Made by a program: the position numbers and the translations under genes
Shown: positions 53,425 to 60,802 of the stretch, one piece after another
Layout: every line of letters begins with the position of its first letter
Numbering within the stretch: the stretch's first letter is position 1
Notes under the pieces: generated by a model
What the model was told of the DNA's origin: nothing
What the model saw: only the letters and a program-made list of their open reading frames with translations
The model's database searches: none
Assembly: GCA_910588455.1 (NCBI GenBank)
Contig: CAJUPG010000001.1
Coordinates: 4,727-68,726 of the forward strand
DNA from: an uncultured Oscillospiraceae bacterium
GTDB lineage: Bacteria > Bacillota > Clostridia > Oscillospirales > Oscillospiraceae
Length of the DNA: 64,000 bases
Direction of reading: 5' to 3'

Positions 53425-54975
53425 TCAAATCCCGGACAACTGGCCAGACAGCAGGTACACCAGCTGATCCAGCCCTTCCACCAGTTCCAACAGGTCCTCT
53501 TCCTCATGGACCTGCACCGCAGAAACGTCGGGAGCGGCAATTTGAGAGGGTTGGTCTGTGGTGTGGAGGGTAAAAAACAACTCCTCCACGCCCATATTAT
53601 ATAGGCCGCTCTCCTCCATCAGCCCCTGTCCGGTAAGGGTCAGAGTGTGGTCGCTGCCGCCGTTTTCGCCTGGGCCAACGGTAAGCATCATTTCCATCTC
53701 ATTCTCCCAGGTGTATTCTGCGGAGTGCATGGACAGGACGTAAGTTCCATAGGGAATCTGCAAAATGGACTTCTGCGCCGGGTCGATCTCATACTCCACT
53801 TGGAGCGATACATCGCCGCTCCAGTCGTCTTGGGCGAAAAGAATCCACCGGCCACTGTTTTTGTCCGCTTTTTCGTGCTGGAGCGCAACGACACATTCCC
53901 CATCGTCATCCAGGTAAAAAATCATACCGCTCTTGCCGGACTCGAAACCAAAAGCCTTCTCTCCCCCGTCGTCCTCCCAGGCGATCCGCTCATAACAGAT
54001 GCGGCCATCCCGGATATAGACCTGGGTGTAGAAGCCATCGTCCACCACTTCGCGGGCCATTTCCCGGGCGTTTTCCCGGAGTTCCTCCACCATATCATCC
54101 AGATATTCGTCCAAATCTTCGTCATAGGATATTCCAAGCACCACAGCGGGATAGTATTCCTCCCAGAACACCCGCATGGCGTCCCGGAGCTCCTGGTTTT
54201 CCTCCAGCTCGCTGGCCAGCCGGCGGAACATCTCCTCCACATCCCTCTCGCTCGGGCGGAAGGTGTAGCAGTCGGCCCGGACCGACTCCCCCAGCTGGGG
54301 CAGACGGACGCTTTTTCCCGGCTCCATGGTCAGATTTTGTTCGTTAACCATCTCCAAAAAGATGTCCAGGTAGGTCCGCCACAGCTTTTGCCACTCCTCC
54401 AGAGACAGGCCGCTGGCCCGCAGCGCCTCCAACTGGGCAAAGTCCGCCCCATCCTTCTCGTACCACTCCTCAAGATCAAAGAGATAATATTTCTCGCTGG
54501 CCTCCGGGATGTAGAGACCAAGCTGCCCGTCCTCATAGGTGAACTGGGCGGTAATCAGGGTGGCACCACTCCAGACCAGGTCGATCAGGGTATTGATCCG
54601 CTGTCCGGACGCGTCCAGCTTCCAATTCGCGGAAATCTGACGGAAATACGCATTCAAAAAGGCGTTGTCCACCCCCATGCTCAGGTGCATATCCGTAGAA
54701 AATTCCTCGATCTGCCGCTCTGGCAGGGCCGGGGTCAGGGCCTCCCGATGGACCTGGACGAACTCTTCCACAGGCGAAGCCCCTGCCGCAGAAAACATCC
54801 GTACCAGCAGGAACACCACAGCCAGCGCCGCCAGCACGCCGCCGCCGATGGCAAAAAATTTCTTTGTATTTTGTGGGGTCTTCCCCCCGCCTAAGCCTGC
54901 CGGAGTCCCGCAGAAGGGACACTTTCCAGTGCCCTCCTCCAGACGGGTGCCGCAGTTGGGACAAAATCGATCCAT
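53425..54975 (-). CDS. Zinc-ribbon membrane protein of unknown function
   Basis: 516 aa from ATG 54975 (GGAGGG seven bases upstream). Residues 1-25 form a zinc ribbon, FCPNCGTRL and KCPFCGTP. One membrane helix follows (about 37-60), then about 450 residues rich in Glu and Asp that should lie outside the membrane. The extracellular part is acidic, with no domain that I recognise. It shares this layout with other clostridial zinc-ribbon membrane proteins of unknown role. It heads the unit, directly in front of an ABC exporter, so it may be its sensor, partner or cargo receptor. Confidence 0.75.
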   Translation of the reverse strand: MDRFCPNCGTRLEEGTGKCPFCGTPAGLGGGKTPQNTKKFFAIGGGVLAALAVVFLLVRMFSAAGASPVEEFVQVHREALTPALPERQIEEFSTDMHLSMGVDNAFLNAYFRQISANWKLDASGQRINTLIDLVWSGATLITAQFTYEDGQLGLYIPEASEKYYLFDLEEWYEKDGADFAQLEALRASGLSLEEWQKLWRTYLDIFLEMVNEQNLTMEPGKSVRLPQLGESVRADCYTFRPSERDVEEMFRRLASELEENQELRDAMRVFWEEYYPAVVLGISYDEDLDEYLDDMVEELRENAREMAREVVDDGFYTQVYIRDGRICYERIAWEDDGGEKAFGFESGKSGMIFYLDDDGECVVALQHEKADKNSGRWILFAQDDWSGDVSLQVEYEIDPAQKSILQIPYGTYVLSMHSAEYTWENEMEMMLTVGPGENGGSDHTLTLTGQGLMEESGLYNMGVEELFFTLHTTDQPSQIAAPDVSAVQVHEEEDLLELVEGLDQLVYLLSGQLSGI

Positions 54976-55007
54976 ACGCAAACCCTCCGTACACAAATAA
55001 TGTATTT

Positions 55008-55036
55008 ATTGTACCTCTTTTTTCCCCTGCTGTCAA
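55008..55036 (-). promoter_or_regulatory. Strong promoter of the zinc-ribbon/ABC/comEC/holA run
   Basis: Minus strand TTGACA (55031-55036), 17 bases, TACAAT (55008-55013). No other promoter as good was seen within the following 10 kb of minus-strand genes. Confidence 0.88.
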
Positions 55037-55084
55037 CGAAACCGGAACGGTATGGAGGAAACAGCGTGGGTGGTGGTTTTAATA

Positions 55085-55119
55085 AAAAATTGCCGGAGCA
55101 AAGCGGACTTTGCTCCGGC
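55085..55119 (-). terminator. Terminator of the tRNA-Pro gene
   Basis: A perfect 12-bp stem (55092-55103 with 55108-55119), four-base loop, then AATTTTTT on the minus strand. Confidence 0.92.
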
Positions 55120-55120
55120 G

Positions 55121-55196
55121 TGGTCGGAGTGCGGGGACTCGAACCCCGGGCCTCCTGCTCCCAAAGCAGGCGCGCTACCAACTGCGCAACACCCCG
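55121..55196 (-). tRNA. tRNA-Pro (anticodon UGG)
   Basis: 76 bases with the full cloverleaf on the minus strand. The acceptor CGGGGTG pairs with CACTCCG (one G-U), and a CCA end is encoded. The D-arm, a five-bp anticodon stem CCTGC/GCAGG with a seven-base loop TTTGGGA (anticodon TGG), and a T-loop with GGTTCGAGTCC are all visible. UGG reads CCA and, with wobble, other Pro codons. It has its own promoter and terminator. Confidence 0.98.
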
Positions 55197-55218
55197 TCCT
55201 CTTTCAAGGACCTTACAC

Positions 55219-55247
55219 AGTATAGTATATTTCAGAAAAGAATGCAA
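55219..55247 (-). promoter_or_regulatory. Promoter of tRNA-Pro
   Basis: Minus strand TTGCAT (55242-55247), 17 bases, TATACT (55219-55224); transcription would start about 16 bases before the mature tRNA end. A second TATACT overlaps at 55224-55229. Confidence 0.78.
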
Positions 55248-55271
55248 GCTTTTTCTCCTCCCGGAAGCAGC

Positions 55272-55301
55272 AAAAAGCAGGGACCGTCTCGGCGGTCCCT
55301 G
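55272..55301 (-). terminator. Terminator after the alanine symporter gene
   Basis: A nine-bp stem CAGGGACCG/CGGTCCCTG (55278-55286 with 55293-55301), then CTTTTT on the minus strand. Confidence 0.85.
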
Positions 55302-55325
55302 CCTGCGCATAAAAGGAACAGATGC

Positions 55326-56759
55326 TTAGTTCCAGAAATCGGTCTGTTCGGTAATTCCGGCCTTGGACTTTTTGAACACCGGGTCGTCGCCCCGGCGCTT
55401 CTGCTCCAGATAGTCCTCCAGAGCCCGCATGGCGCGGCCGCCCAGAATGACAATCACCGGCAGGTTGATAATGGCCATCACGCCCATGAGCACGTCGGCC
55501 AGATCCCACACCATGCCGAAGGACAGCTGCGCGCCCAGGAATACCAGCGCCACGGCGATGATGTTGAACACCATCATGCCCTGCTTGCTGACCTTACGGC
55601 CAGCAATGTAGTTCAAGCAGCCTTCGCAGTAGAACAGGTTGCCCAGCAGCGTGGTGAACGCGAAGAGCAGCAGCGCGAAAGTGATGAAGTAGGGGCCGAA
55701 GCTGCCGAAGGTAGTGGCCAGAGATGCCTGCACAAAGGGAGCGCCCTTCAGCTCCTCGGAGGGGATGATGCCGGTACACAGAGCCATCAGTGCGGTGGCG
55801 GTACAGATGAGGATAGTGTCGATAAACACGGACAGCATCTGCACCAGACCCTGCTTCACGGGGTGGGACACATCGGCCGCCGCCGCCGCGTTGGGGGCGG
55901 AGCCCACGCCGGCCTCGTTGGAGTACAGGCCGCGCTTGATGCCCTGCATCAGAGCGGAACCGGCGAAGCCGCCGAAAATGGCCTTGAAGTTGAACGCCTC
56001 GCTGAAGATGTGGCCGAATACCATGGGAACATTGCCGATGTTCAGCACCACGACCACCAGGGACATAAAGATGTACAGAACGCCCATCACAGGGACCATT
56101 ACGCCGGTGACCTTGACGATGCGCTTACCGCCGCCGAAGATACACACGCCGACCAGGACAGCCAAAACAGCGCCGCCCACCAGGGCCACAACGCTGAACT
56201 CCTTGCCGCCCAGTGTGATTGTACCCGCCGTCTCATAGAAGCTGTAGCCGGTGAAGCTGTCAATCAGGTTGTAGGAGGCCAGCATATTGAAGCCTCCGGC
56301 GTAGGTGGCGATCAAAGCCGCAGCAAAGACCATGCCCAGACCACGGCTGTGCAGCGCGGCCTCGATGTAGTAAGCGGGTCCGCCGTAGCTGCCGCCGTCG
56401 GGGTCCTTCTTCTTGTAAATCTGTGCCAGGGTGCTCTCAATAAAGGCGGACGCGCCGCCCACGATGGCGATGATCCACATCCAGAACACCGCGCCGTAGC
56501 CGCCAATGGCAATGGCGTTGGCCACACCAACGATATTGCCCGTACCCACGCGGCTGGCAGTGGAGACCATCAAGGCCTCAAACGCGGACACGCTGTTTGC
56601 ATCGTCGGACTTCTCCGACACCACGCGGATGGACTCGCCCAGCAGACGCAGCTGCACGCCTTTGGTCCGGATGGTGAAGTAGATACCTACTCCCAGCAGC
56701 ATGATGATCAGGATATAGCTGTACATCACGTCGCTGATGCTACTGATAATTGCGCCCAT
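55326..56759 (-). CDS. Sodium:alanine (AGCS-family) symporter
   Basis: 477 aa with about eleven hydrophobic segments. The AGCS signature is clear: STASRVGTGNIVGVANAIAIGG near residue 65, PDGGSYGGPAYYIEAAL, and RGLYSNEAGVGSAPNAAAAA near 279, which holds the family's substrate and Na+ region. It takes up alanine or glycine with sodium. ATG 56759 has GGGAGAGAGG upstream. It is monocistronic, with an extended -10 promoter and a terminator, and its substrate is assumed from the family. Confidence 0.95.
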   Translation of the reverse strand: MGAIISSISDVMYSYILIIMLLGVGIYFTIRTKGVQLRLLGESIRVVSEKSDDANSVSAFEALMVSTASRVGTGNIVGVANAIAIGGYGAVFWMWIIAIVGGASAFIESTLAQIYKKKDPDGGSYGGPAYYIEAALHSRGLGMVFAAALIATYAGGFNMLASYNLIDSFTGYSFYETAGTITLGGKEFSVVALVGGAVLAVLVGVCIFGGGKRIVKVTGVMVPVMGVLYIFMSLVVVVLNIGNVPMVFGHIFSEAFNFKAIFGGFAGSALMQGIKRGLYSNEAGVGSAPNAAAAADVSHPVKQGLVQMLSVFIDTILICTATALMALCTGIIPSEELKGAPFVQASLATTFGSFGPYFITFALLLFAFTTLLGNLFYCEGCLNYIAGRKVSKQGMMVFNIIAVALVFLGAQLSFGMVWDLADVLMGVMAIINLPVIVILGGRAMRALEDYLEQKRRGDDPVFKKSKAGITEQTDFWN

Positions 56760-56792
56760 AAATTTACCTCTCTCCCTTCAAAAATTGTGACT

Positions 56793-56798
56793 ATTATA
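56793..56798 (-). promoter_or_regulatory. Extended -10 promoter of the alanine symporter
   Basis: TGGTATAAT on the minus strand (TATAAT at 56793-56798); no clear -35 at 17 bases. Confidence 0.65.
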
Positions 56799-56879
56799 CC
56801 ATAGCCTTTTGGGAAAAGCTAGAGGATTTTTCAACTTTGTAAATTTTCTGTTAAAAAATATAGGAATGGCGTTTATTTT

Positions 56880-57128
56880 TCATTCGGAATCCTCATAGTC
56901 GCGGCATACAAGTCCATATCCGGTCAGATATTTTCTTCCAAATATAATAATATCCCCCAAAACCGTTTCATCCTGTATCTCTACTTGAATTTCCTCCGTA
57001 AATACATGGTCTTTGCCGACTTTTAGAATGAATTCACACATTTCATAGATCCACTTTAATGTATTCCGCTTTTCATCCGAAAGGCCTCGAAAGATTGCTT
57101 CGTATTCCTGTGGTTGGTTTACTTTCAT
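56880..57128 (-). CDS. Small hypothetical protein, AT-rich gene
   Basis: 82 aa from ATG 57128, with GAGGAG upstream. It is acidic and soluble, with a helical N-terminal half (EYEAIFRGLSDEKRNTLKWI) and a beta-like C-terminal half (TVLGDIIIFGRKYLTGYG). I do not recognise the family. The gene is much more AT-rich than its neighbours, with AT-ending codons, suggesting recent gain. No terminator follows it, only 120 bases of AT-rich sequence before the alanine symporter promoter. Function unknown. Confidence 0.6.
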   Translation of the reverse strand: MKVNQPQEYEAIFRGLSDEKRNTLKWIYEMCEFILKVGKDHVFTEEIQVEIQDETVLGDIIIFGRKYLTGYGLVCRDYEDSE

Positions 57129-57187
57129 AAATTCTCCTCTTTACTACAACAATATTTCCAATTCGACATCGTGTTCCTGGATCTGTT

Positions 57188-57223
57188 TGTAGGGGCCAGG
57201 CTCTGTCCTGGCCCGTTGCCCCT
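57188..57223. repeat. Intergenic cruciform repeat, copy B
   Basis: TGTAGGGGC, an inner hairpin CAGG-CTCTGT-CCTG, GCCC, three bases and GCCCCT. Outer arms AGGGGC/GCCCCT (57191-57196 with 57218-57223) match those of copy A at 12278-12309, with a different inner stem. It lies in the gap between the AT-rich hypothetical gene and mnmG. Confidence 0.6.
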
Positions 57224-57330
57224 TATATCTTAACACAGAAAGAATTGAAAAGTGGATGTATCTATCCGTTCACCATAATTTGCAAAAATTTTTAGCCACC
57301 CCTTTTTATTGCACGCCTGCCGCCCCCCAC

Positions 57331-57359
57331 TTGCGCTCTCCCCTGCTCTGTGGTAAAAT
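57331..57359 (+). promoter_or_regulatory. Promoter of mnmG
   Basis: TTGCGC (57331-57336), 17 bases, extended -10 TGGTAAAAT (core 57354-57359), 50 bases before the start codon. Confidence 0.75.
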
Positions 57360-57368
57360 AATGCGAAT

Positions 57369-57377
57369 TTATCCACA
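57369..57377 (+). promoter_or_regulatory. DnaA box in the mnmG leader
   Basis: A perfect TTATCCACA lies directly downstream of the predicted mnmG transcription start. It is a single copy; no further good match was seen nearby, so it is not by itself an origin. Confidence 0.5.
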
Positions 57378-57408
57378 ATTATTTCAGGAATCAGCGGAGG
57401 CATTTTCT

Positions 57409-59274
57409 ATGAGGACCTATCTGGCCGAAGAATTCGACGTAGCGGTGGTGGGGGCGGGCCACGCCGGCATTGAAGCTGCGCTGGCGGCCGCCCGCCTGGG
57501 GCTGCGGACTGTGTGCTTCACCGTCAATCTGGACGCGGTGGGCAATATGCCCTGTAACCCCGCCGTGGGGGGCACCGGCAAGGGCCATCTGGTCCGGGAA
57601 CTGGATGCCCTGGGTGGCGAGATGGGAAAAGCCGCCGACAAGGCCTGTATCCAGTACCGGCTGCTCAACCGGGGCAAGGGGCCGGCGGTGTGGTCCCTCC
57701 GGGCCCAGGCCGACCGGCGGGAATACCAAAAAGTCATGAAACACACTCTGGAGCAGCAGGAAAATTTATGGGTGAAGCAGGCGGAGATCGTCGAAATTTT
57801 AACGGAACAGGGCCAAGTTTCCGGGGTTCTCTCCCACACCGGGGCCGTCTACCCGGTCAAGGCCGCCGTCATTGCCACCGGCACCCACTTAGGCGGACGC
57901 ACCATTGTGGGCGAGGTGGTCCGGAGCTCCGGCCCCGATGGATTGGCCGCCGCCCTCCCCCTGACTGAGAGCCTGCAAGGGCTTGGTCTGACCCTCCGCC
58001 GGTTCAAAACGGGCACTCCGCCCCGCATACACGCCCGGAGCGTGGATTTTTCCCGGCTGGAGGTCCAGCCCGGGGACCCGGACGCCCTGCCCTTCTCCTT
58101 CTCCACCGCAAAAGTGCCGGAAAATCGGGCGGTCTGCTGGCTCACCGCCACCACCCCCGAGACCCATGCGATCATCCGGGACAATTTAGACCGCTCTCCT
58201 CTCTTTTCCGGAGTCATTGAGGGGGTGGGGCCCCGGTACTGCCCTTCCATTGAGGATAAGGTGGTCCGCTTCGCGGACAAGCCCCGGCATCTGCTCTTTC
58301 TGGAGCCCATGGGACTGGACACAGAGGAGCTGTATTTACAGGGGTTTTCCTCCTCTCTGCCCGAGGAGGTCCAGCACAAAATGCTGCGGACCATCCCCGG
58401 CCTGGAACGGGCGGAAATGACCCGCTGCGCCTACGCCATCGAGTACGACTGCGTGGACCCCACCCAGCTGCTCCCCACCCTGGAGTGTAAAAAAATACCC
58501 GGCCTTTACGGCGCGGGGCAGTTCAACGGCTCGTCGGGCTATGAGGAAGCGGCGGTCCAGGGCTTTGTGGCGGGGGTCAACGCGGCCCGGAAGATTTTGG
58601 GACAGTCCCCCTTCACGCTGCGGCGAGATCAGGGCTATATCGGCGTTTTGATTGACGATTTGGTGACAAAAGGGACCAATGAGCCCTATCGGATGATGAC
58701 CTCCCGGACGGAGTACCGCATTCTCCACCGCCAGGACAACGCGGACCAGCGTCTCACCCCCATTGGCTGCGAGCTGGGACTGGTCTCCCGGGAACAGCTT
58801 ACGCAGGTGCAAGAAAAATACCTGCAAGTGGAACGGGAAATGAAGCGCCTGGAACACACTGGAGCCCCTCCCGGCCCGGCGCTGGACCAGTTTTTGAAGG
58901 ACCGGGGCGAACCCCCCGCCAAAAGCGGAGCCCGGCTGTCCGATTTGCTCCGGCGGCCTCCAGTGGCCTATCAGGACCTGGTGCTGCTGGACCCGGAACG
59001 GCCCGCCCTCTCCCCGGAGGTCTGCCAATCTGTAGAAATATCCATCAAATACCAGGGCTACATTGAGCGGCAGCTGCGGCAGGTCCGGGAGATGAAAAAG
59101 CTGGAGGAAAAACCCCTTCCGGCGGATCTGGACTACGCCCAGATTGGCGGCCTGCGGCTGGAGGCCCGGCAGAAGCTCAACCAGATCCGGCCCCTGAATT
59201 TGGGACAGGCCAGCCGGGTTTCCGGAGTCTCCCCGGCAGATATCGCCGTTTTGATGATTTATTTGGAGAAATAA
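57409..59274 (+). CDS. mnmG: tRNA uridine-34 5-carboxymethylaminomethyl synthesis enzyme
   Basis: 621 aa from ATG 57409, with CGGAGG eight bases upstream; longer frames pass through the promoter. FAD-binding Rossmann motif [19 protein letters not shown] near residue 13. GidA signatures [20 protein letters not shown] near 46 and [16 protein letters not shown] near 370 are present. With MnmE (not in this window) it modifies U34 of several tRNAs. The common Firmicutes order mnmE-mnmG-rsmG is broken here, with an MBL gene taking the place of rsmG. A DnaA box lies in its leader. Confidence 0.97.
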   Translation: MRTYLAEEFDVAVVGAGHAGIEAALAAARLGLRTVCFTVNLDAVGNMPCNPAVGGTGKGHLVRELDALGGEMGKAADKACIQYRLLNRGKGPAVWSLRAQADRREYQKVMKHTLEQQENLWVKQAEIVEILTEQGQVSGVLSHTGAVYPVKAAVIATGTHLGGRTIVGEVVRSSGPDGLAAALPLTESLQGLGLTLRRFKTGTPPRIHARSVDFSRLEVQPGDPDALPFSFSTAKVPENRAVCWLTATTPETHAIIRDNLDRSPLFSGVIEGVGPRYCPSIEDKVVRFADKPRHLLFLEPMGLDTEELYLQGFSSSLPEEVQHKMLRTIPGLERAEMTRCAYAIEYDCVDPTQLLPTLECKKIPGLYGAGQFNGSSGYEEAAVQGFVAGVNAARKILGQSPFTLRRDQGYIGVLIDDLVTKGTNEPYRMMTSRTEYRILHRQDNADQRLTPIGCELGLVSREQLTQVQEKYLQVEREMKRLEHTGAPPGPALDQFLKDRGEPPAKSGARLSDLLRRPPVAYQDLVLLDPERPALSPEVCQSVEISIKYQGYIERQLRQVREMKKLEEKPLPADLDYAQIGGLRLEARQKLNQIRPLNLGQASRVSGVSPADIAVLMIYLEK

Positions 59275-59276
59275 CC

Positions 59277-60179
59277 ATGAAATTGACACAAGTGAAAGGA
59301 AATACCTGGGTCATTGAGGCCAATCAGTTCATCCCCCTCTACCGCCTGCCGGAAAATCGCTGCATCCTGCTGGACACCGGCCTGCGGGAAGAGCGGGAAG
59401 AGCTGGAAGAGACGCTGCTCCAGGCGGGACTGACCCCGGCGGGGATTTTGTGTTCCCATGCCCATATCGACCACTGCGCCAACAATGGGTATTTGCAGGA
59501 AAAGTACGGAATTCCTGTAGCTTTGACCGCTCCGGAGGCGGGAATGTGCAGCAATCTTCTGACCTTGAAGTGCTATATGCTTATGCTTACCCCCAAGATG
59601 GTGGCGCAGGATTTGGGGGCGATGGTCCATGCCCCGGATGTGGTGATCCCCTCCCAGGACGGGCCGTTTTCCTTCGCGGGGGCGGAATTTCAAATAATCC
59701 AGACCCCCGGCCACTCCCCCGGCCACATCTGCACCGTCACACCGGACCGGGTATGCTATACTGCCGACGCGCTCCTCTCCTGTGAAATGATGCAAGCGAA
59801 ACTCCCTTACAGTCTCAACCATCAGCTGGCCTGGACGAGCCGGGAAAAACTGCGTGCTCTGGACTGCGACGCCTTTATCATGGCCCACCGGGGAATATGC
59901 AGCCAAGTGGGAGAGCTCATTGCGGCCAACGACGCCCTGACCCTCCGGCGGGCCGGGGAGATTCGGCAGCTGGTTCAGGACTGGATGACCGCCAGCCAAA
60001 TCGTCCATGGGGCGTGCCAGTATTATAAGCTCCTCTCCCACCATCCCCGGCGGGCCCTGCGGTTCGAGCGAAATATTCGGTTTTTCATTGAATTTCTGGT
60101 GGACCGGGGGGAACTGGCTATGGAGGTTCGGGACGGGATAACCATGTATCGAAACACGCAGCAAAAAGCCCTCCGGTAA
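59277..60179 (+). CDS. MBL-fold metallohydrolase
   Basis: 300 aa. Metal motifs: SHAHIDHCANN near residue 60 (HxHxDH), His in TPGHSPGHI near 144, Asp in YTADALL near 163 and a late His in MAHRGI near 202. The C-terminal part (about 215-290) is helical, like the winged-helix end of LACTB2-type hydrolases. It begins two bases after mnmG, suggesting joint expression. Its stop codon lies in the loop of the terminator hairpin. Substrate unknown; a nuclease or thioesterase is possible. Confidence 0.88.
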   Translation: MKLTQVKGNTWVIEANQFIPLYRLPENRCILLDTGLREEREELEETLLQAGLTPAGILCSHAHIDHCANNGYLQEKYGIPVALTAPEAGMCSNLLTLKCYMLMLTPKMVAQDLGAMVHAPDVVIPSQDGPFSFAGAEFQIIQTPGHSPGHICTVTPDRVCYTADALLSCEMMQAKLPYSLNHQLAWTSREKLRALDCDAFIMAHRGICSQVGELIAANDALTLRRAGEIRQLVQDWMTASQIVHGACQYYKLLSHHPRRALRFERNIRFFIEFLVDRGELAMEVRDGITMYRNTQQKALR

Positions 60180-60195
60180 ATCGGAGGGCTTTTTT
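60163..60195. terminator. Bidirectional terminator with a stop codon in its loop
   Basis: A 12-bp stem (60164-60175 with 60182-60193), loop GTAAAT containing the TAA stop of the MBL gene, flanked by A and T tracts. It serves both the MBL gene and the convergent engB. Confidence 0.93.
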
Positions 60196-60196
60196 G

Positions 60197-60793
60197 CTAT
60201 TCCAGGGCCGCATGACGCAAAATTTCGTCCAGGAGTTCCTGCTTTCCTTCTCCCTTCTCAGCTGAAAAGGGAATCAGCTTTACATCTATGCCCAGCTCCA
60301 GAACATCCCGGATCTGCTGCAAATTGGGTTCAATCTCCTTCTTTTTCAGCTTATCCAGTTTGTTGGCCACCACCAGGAAAGGACATTCCGCTTCCTTGTA
60401 CCACTGGGCCATGGTGCAGTCGTCGGCGGTGGGCTTATGGCGGGCGTCTACAATCAACACCCCCAAGCTCATAAGCGCCCGGTCGGCAAAATACTGCTCC
60501 ATCAGCCTTCCCCACCGGTCCCGCTCCGCCTTGGACACCTTGGCATAGCCATATCCAGGCAGGTCCACCAGATAAAAGGCGTTGTCAATCGTAAAGTAAT
60601 TGATCTGGGTGGTCTTGCCCGGCGCGGCCCCCACCCGGGCCAGATTTTTGCGGTTCAGCAGCCGGTTGATCACCGACGATTTCCCCACGTTGGAGCGGCC
60701 TGCAAAGGCAATTTGGGGCAGGCTGTCCCTGGGAAAGTCCCGAGGCGACACGGCGGAACGCAAAAATTCCGCCCGCTGTAAATTGATTCCCAT
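60197..60793 (-). CDS. engB: Ribosome biogenesis GTPase EngB/YsxC
   Basis: 198 aa, the usual length. G1 GRSNVGKSS (near residue 30), G3 DLPGYG (near 74) and G4 NKLDK (near 140) are all present, with the family's N-terminal AFAGRSN context. It acts in assembly of the 50S subunit and is usually essential. ATG 60793 has GAGGAG upstream and lies nine bases after lon, matching the clpX-lon-engB order seen in many Firmicutes. Confidence 0.97.
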   Translation of the reverse strand: MGINLQRAEFLRSAVSPRDFPRDSLPQIAFAGRSNVGKSSVINRLLNRKNLARVGAAPGKTTQINYFTIDNAFYLVDLPGYGYAKVSKAERDRWGRLMEQYFADRALMSLGVLIVDARHKPTADDCTMAQWYKEAECPFLVVANKLDKLKKKEIEPNLQQIRDVLELGIDVKLIPFSAEKGEGKQELLDEILRHAALE

Positions 60794-60802
60794 GTCGCCT
60801 CC

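Noticed and set aside
55110..56804. 564-codon frame antisense to the alanine symporter, crossing the tRNA
   Set aside because: It passes through a tRNA gene and is His/Gln-rich without a domain; the symporter is certain.
57129..57408. Replication origin upstream of mnmG
   Set aside because: Only one good DnaA box, no AT-rich unwinding element with repeated boxes, and no dnaA or rpmH nearby.
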